Origin: Dimargaris cristalligena
Lineage: Eukaryota; Kickxellomycota; Dimargaritomycetes; Dimargaritales; Dimargaritaceae
Direction of reading: 5' to 3'
Assembly: GCA_027576995.1 (NCBI GenBank)
Contig: JANBQC010000094.1
Location: 1 to 60,849 of the forward strand
Length of the DNA stretch: 60,849 nucleotides
Numbering within the stretch: the stretch's first letter is position 1; every line of letters starts with the position of its first letter. Shown in pieces: positions 56,957 to 60,849 of the stretch. The notes below the pieces were generated by a model. The model was not told the DNA's origin and did no database searches. It saw only the letters and a list, made by a program, of their open reading frames with translations. Position numbers and translations under genes: made by a program.

Positions 56957-59307
56957 TTAGTCCACTTGCATTTGCTGCGTCTGGTGAATCTGATCCTCCG
57001 CCTCGATGGCTTCCAGTAGCGCCTGGTGTACGTCCTTCCGTTGCTGGGCCATATGGGACGTTCCCTCGGCCCGATTACTACTACTACCGCCGTGGTGGGC
57101 CCCGCCTCCGTACGCATCATAATAAGTCTCGCTCCCTTCGGCATCGCTGTCGGTATATCCCGAGATGGCTGACGTCCGACTGGCCGAGTGGTGGATCGAT
57201 GGGGGCATCCCTCCTCCGAACCGGTTGCGAAACGCCGCTTGATTTTCCGGTGCATAACTACGACAAATGCCAGTCCCAGGTTTATCATCATTTTCACAAT
57301 TGCCATCATTATCACGGTCCATCCCGGACCCATGGGAGATGACATCATCATCACCACCACCACCACCATTCTCATCCTCGTCATCGTCATCATGTACGGG
57401 CGGGGGTAACCGTTCATTTTCCTCATCGGCCCGTTTCGCGTCTTCAAACGAGGTAATGGCCATGCGTAGACCCCGGGCGCCGAGGGCCAGACTACCGTGC
57501 GGCAGTCGTTCGGTTTGCATGAGACTCTTGAGTTCGGTAACGGTTTCGGATTCGGTGCGGAGGACGGTGAAGACCCGGGCCATTTTGCCCACGGCGATAA
57601 TTTTGTTCCGGATAATCTGGCGGCGTTTCCATTCGGCGCGGTCCAGGTCCATCATAGCGGATGACGCTGGTGTCACCCCTGCGCCTGAGGTGATTTCCTC
57701 CCCGTTGGGGCCGATGCGACGGGTATCGTCCGCCAGTTCCTCCTGGGAACAAATGTTGAGAATGGCGAGGAGCATATCCCCCACTTTTTCGCCGATAAAC
57801 GGCAGGGACCAGGTGAACACATCGAGGAAGTTAGGGAGCCAGTAGGGGTGGGGAGAGGCCTGGAAATGCCGGATGTTCATGACGTTATTTTCGTACTTCA
57901 GGATGGCCGCCTTGTTATTGTAAATGTCGAGGTAGTTAGGGGCTGAGAACATCGTGATGACCGTGGGGAATCCGGTGGCGGCGTTTTTGCGGTACATGCG
58001 GTAACCCTGGTCCTGGGCTTCGTGGGCGCGAATGAGGGATAGTAATTTGTTGCGTTCCAGAAAGTCACACACGGCGGGGTACGTGTAGTAGTAGGAGCAG
58101 CCGCGGGCTTGGTTATTCACAAAGGCGGCCTGACCGGTCGGTTCGTGTCCGTAATCTTCGCTGGGGTCGGACCAGAGCATGTCGCACATGAGCCCGTGGT
58201 TAGGGGGTTCGCGAAACCGGTTCAAAGTCCGAATGTCCTCGAGGGTGCGCATGAGGGGGGACAAACCCCCGTGAATACACAGGAATTTACGGTTAATGAG
58301 GGCCGCGAGGGGAAGGGTACAAAACGAAGCAATGCACGCATCATATAAGGCCCGCGAGTATTTGTGGCTGCATTCGGCCCGGAACGTAAAATGCTGGGTG
58401 AGATGCCGGCATTCGTGGTTACCTCGCAGGAGATAGATCCGATCGGGATAAGTAATTTTCAGCGCCCAGAGGTACAGCACACATTCGATGGAAAAGTAGC
58501 CCCGGTCCACGTAGTCGCCCAAGAATAGGTATTGGGTGGCGGGCAACGGTCCCCCAACGGTGAAGAGTTTCATCAGGTCGTAGTATTGGCCGTGGATGTC
58601 ACCACAAATCGTGACGGGGGCTTCGAGTTCGAGTAGCGTGGGTTCTTGTTCGAACAGGGCGGTCGCTTTGGCGACGATCCAGAGGGCCTGGACTTCCGTG
58701 AGGCGACCTTCGCCAATGAAAAAGTCCCGCAGAAAGTTCACATTGGGCTTTTCCCGGTTTTCGGGGGCATAGAATTGCTCGTCCGTGGGCTTAAATCGGA
58801 TCGGTTCGGGGACACCTGATTTGGTAATGAATACAAAGTTGGACATGCGTATACCGCCAATAAATAACATAGACCACCGTTGTCTGAAAATCAATGAGTA
58901 TAAAAATTATAAACGTCATGTCATAATATTATTGCCAGAAGACCACCACTGCCCTTAATAGGGACCCCCGCAGGCATGTCGGTTGCTAATGTAGAGGGGC
59001 ATGAGCTTGGCCAGGCCTAATGGACTAGGGGCCTTGTCGCGCGCACTTCAGAAATCCGTCAGAGATAGCCGTTCTCGCCCATTTACACACAAACACACAC
59101 ACAGCCCTATTGAACATTATATCCTCAACGGTCCCTATACTTACCGGGACATATGCGCTCGGTGGTAGGAAGGTCGGCGATACTAGGTTCCGTTTCAAAG
59201 ACGATGGGAACCGACATGGGCGGAGAATCCGGGCCGTCAAGGTCCAAATTGCGCATGCCGTCGGTATTCACCTCGGGTGCGGGGGAGGCGCTTCGACTAT
59301 AAGACAT
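56957..59307 (-). CDS. CNA1: calcineurin A, catalytic subunit of the Ca2+/calmodulin-dependent phosphatase (PP2B)
   Basis: Two exons: 59145-59307 and 56957-58815 (intron 329 bases, joined G|GT to give [11 protein letters not shown]). The total is 673 residues. It dephosphorylates Ser/Thr, for example in Crz1-type factors, under Ca2+ signalling with calcineurin B and calmodulin. Metal-site motifs GDIHGQYYD (Asp127, His129), [10 protein letters not shown] and [10 protein letters not shown] are intact. HNARGC-like [14 protein letters not shown] and [15 protein letters not shown] follow, then [19 protein letters not shown], where calcineurin B binds. The calmodulin-binding helix is [18 protein letters not shown], and the autoinhibitory segment [18 protein letters not shown] is present. 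The C-terminal tail of about 140 residues is unusual, with an acidic/Gly run ([16 protein letters not shown]) and a Gln-rich end. A start inside exon 2 would remove 54 residues; the spliced start keeps frame. Confidence 0.97.
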
Positions 59308-60849
59308 GGGGGGAGGAACTGAGAAAAATACAAGTGTCACGAGAGTGAGAGGAACGCGTTGGAAGAAGGGAGGAGGAGGGGAATATAGGGGTTGGATAAA
59401 GAACTGGGATGTAGTTAACGAAAAGGCAATGCGCATAGGCTAAAAGCAAAGGAAATAGTTAAGTGATGGGGGTAAAGAAAAAAAGCAGGCAAGAGGGAGG
59501 GATGTAGGTTAAACGCACCAGCCTTAGGGCGGCCTAAAGCTATATTTGAATGTACCTCTTCGCCTGCAGCATATATATATTTATATAGGGGTAGGTGTAA
59601 AAGCGTGGTTTGAAACTGAGCCAACCATGAATGGTTTTAAACAATAGGCCTTTCCCTCTCACAGTGATTTGGGGGTAGATGATAGACCCATACAACTCCC
59701 CCCTCCCTTCGCACACACCCGGCTGTTTCTTCTCCATCATAACTCAGGTGGGGGTGAGCTCCTCCTCTTCCTCTATTTGCCGTTTTCCCGGGTCTCGCAC
59801 CCGTTTTATTGTTACTGAATTTCTTGGCATTCTCACATTGTCACAATTGGCTGCCGCATCGTCATTTAATGTTCGGATACCAAAATGATCTTATATACCA
59901 TGGTCTATTAAATTAAGCCCGGGGATAGTGGTGATAATTTCTCGGTGGCCCAATTCTAATAGCTGCGGCGTCAACCACAAGTAGAGGAGGTTACATAATT
60001 GGGAACTAAAAATAAATTATATGGGTTGTCAGGTCACTAAAGACTTTGGGTCCAAAGAGGGAGGCAGAGCACTTGTAATGCCTTTACACCTGGCTGTTCC
60101 AGCGGTTCACCGTAGATTTTCTGTGGCCTCATACGGTAGGCTGAGTCACTAGTATTATGTAGGGATAGTTTAGGTAATTGACCACATGCCCATGTGAGAG
60201 CGAACATGGAGAAATACCACGGAATCAGAGTAAAAATAAATGGCAATATAGTTTAGCTTGACTTGGAATTTTCAGTTGTGGCCATATTCATGTGGAATAT
60301 TGGTAATTTATTTATACAGGGTCGCAAGGAGTAGCACCTATATGGCATTTTAGATCTCCACCCTGGGGGCGTCAAATAAAAGAAAGCATTAGCCACCGCT
60401 ACTTAGTAGCAGGGCTATGCAGTAAAACTTTTACAGAAGGGGGTGGTAGGGTTAGTGGTGAAGTAAAGGTGGACGTCCAGGGGTTGCTTTCAAAGGGATA
60501 TTGCTGCAGATCGCCGCATGACTCTATTCACACTTCGCCTACCAGTGTCTATTGAATTGGGGTACTAGTAAAAGGGAAAGGAAACAAAATGGTGAGGAAG
60601 AGGAAATAAAAGGAAAAATACCAGGAGAAAAAAGGAAAGAAAATTAAAAAAAGGGAGGGGGGTAAAGCTATAGTGGCAGGCTATATAGCCGGGGGGATGG
60701 CTGCAGTGGTAGTAGACCAAGTTGAGCCTGAGTTCTTTGGGGGGAATATGATATCAGGGCAGCACATACAGTCAACATACAGTAGTATTTTAAGGAGGGG
60801 GACCCAAAAACGGCAGGGGTAGTGGGGGGATGTTGGTAGGGAGGAGATG
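59308..60849. other. calcineurin A promoter side and right-end spacer
   Basis: Poly-purine/pyrimidine patches flank the gene. TA-rich strings lie at 59568-59586. From about 60580 the plus strand is strongly purine-rich. No gene seen up to the window end. Confidence 0.4.

Overview
The window looks like nuclear DNA of a filamentous, probably early-diverging fungus. Several genes have GTAAGT/CAG-type introns. The recognisable genes are eukaryotic housekeeping or fungal genes: alpha-tubulin, mitochondrial GatA/HER2, ATG15 lipase, tyrosinase, APP1 phosphatidate phosphatase, an FCP1-homology protein, an HSF-type factor, HOM3 aspartokinase, a HAPSTR1-like protein and calcineurin A. Coding DNA is GC-rich and CpG-rich, while spacers are AT-rich and long. 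There are no operons, rRNA genes or convincing tRNAs. I cannot name the species.

Layout: the window opens with the first 24 codons of alpha-tubulin (minus). HER2 (seven or more exons, minus) and ATG15 (minus) follow. A proline-rich orphan (plus), a 73-residue coiled-coil gene (minus, two exons) and a secreted tyrosinase (plus) come next. From about 11.9 to 16.9 kb lies a CpG-poor repeat zone with a full-length LTR, an inverted truncated LTR, a duplicated segment (copy A) and a solo LTR. From 19.4 to 28.6 kb, three minus-strand genes stand in a row: APP1 (its intron 1 holds the only assembly gap), an FCP1-homology protein and an 812-residue crotonase-fold fusion protein. An HSF-type factor sits at 31.6-33.4 kb. 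The 33.5-48.8 kb stretch is mostly spacer with two orphan candidate genes and a second CpG-poor patch (copy B, an ABCG-transporter fragment and an LTR fragment). HOM3, the HAPSTR1-like gene and calcineurin A fill the right end.

Two things stand out. First, a short non-autonomous DNA element of about 136 bp is scattered through the spacers and introns. It has imperfect terminal inverted repeats (GGGTGAAATTC-type) and matching 4-bp target duplications. Seven copies are clear and three are decayed, and one copy sits in each of the two introns of the crotonase-fold gene. Second, that gene encodes an unusual architecture: two copies of an F-x-x-F/W-S-x-D-type module, six scattered Cys-Pro-Phe motifs, and a crotonase (HIBCH/ECH_2-like) domain whose usual catalytic region is not recognisable.

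The genes do not form a pathway. HER2 works in mitochondrial Gln-tRNA formation, ATG15 in vacuolar lipid breakdown, APP1 in phosphatidate metabolism, HOM3 in threonine/methionine synthesis, and calcineurin and HSF in stress signalling.
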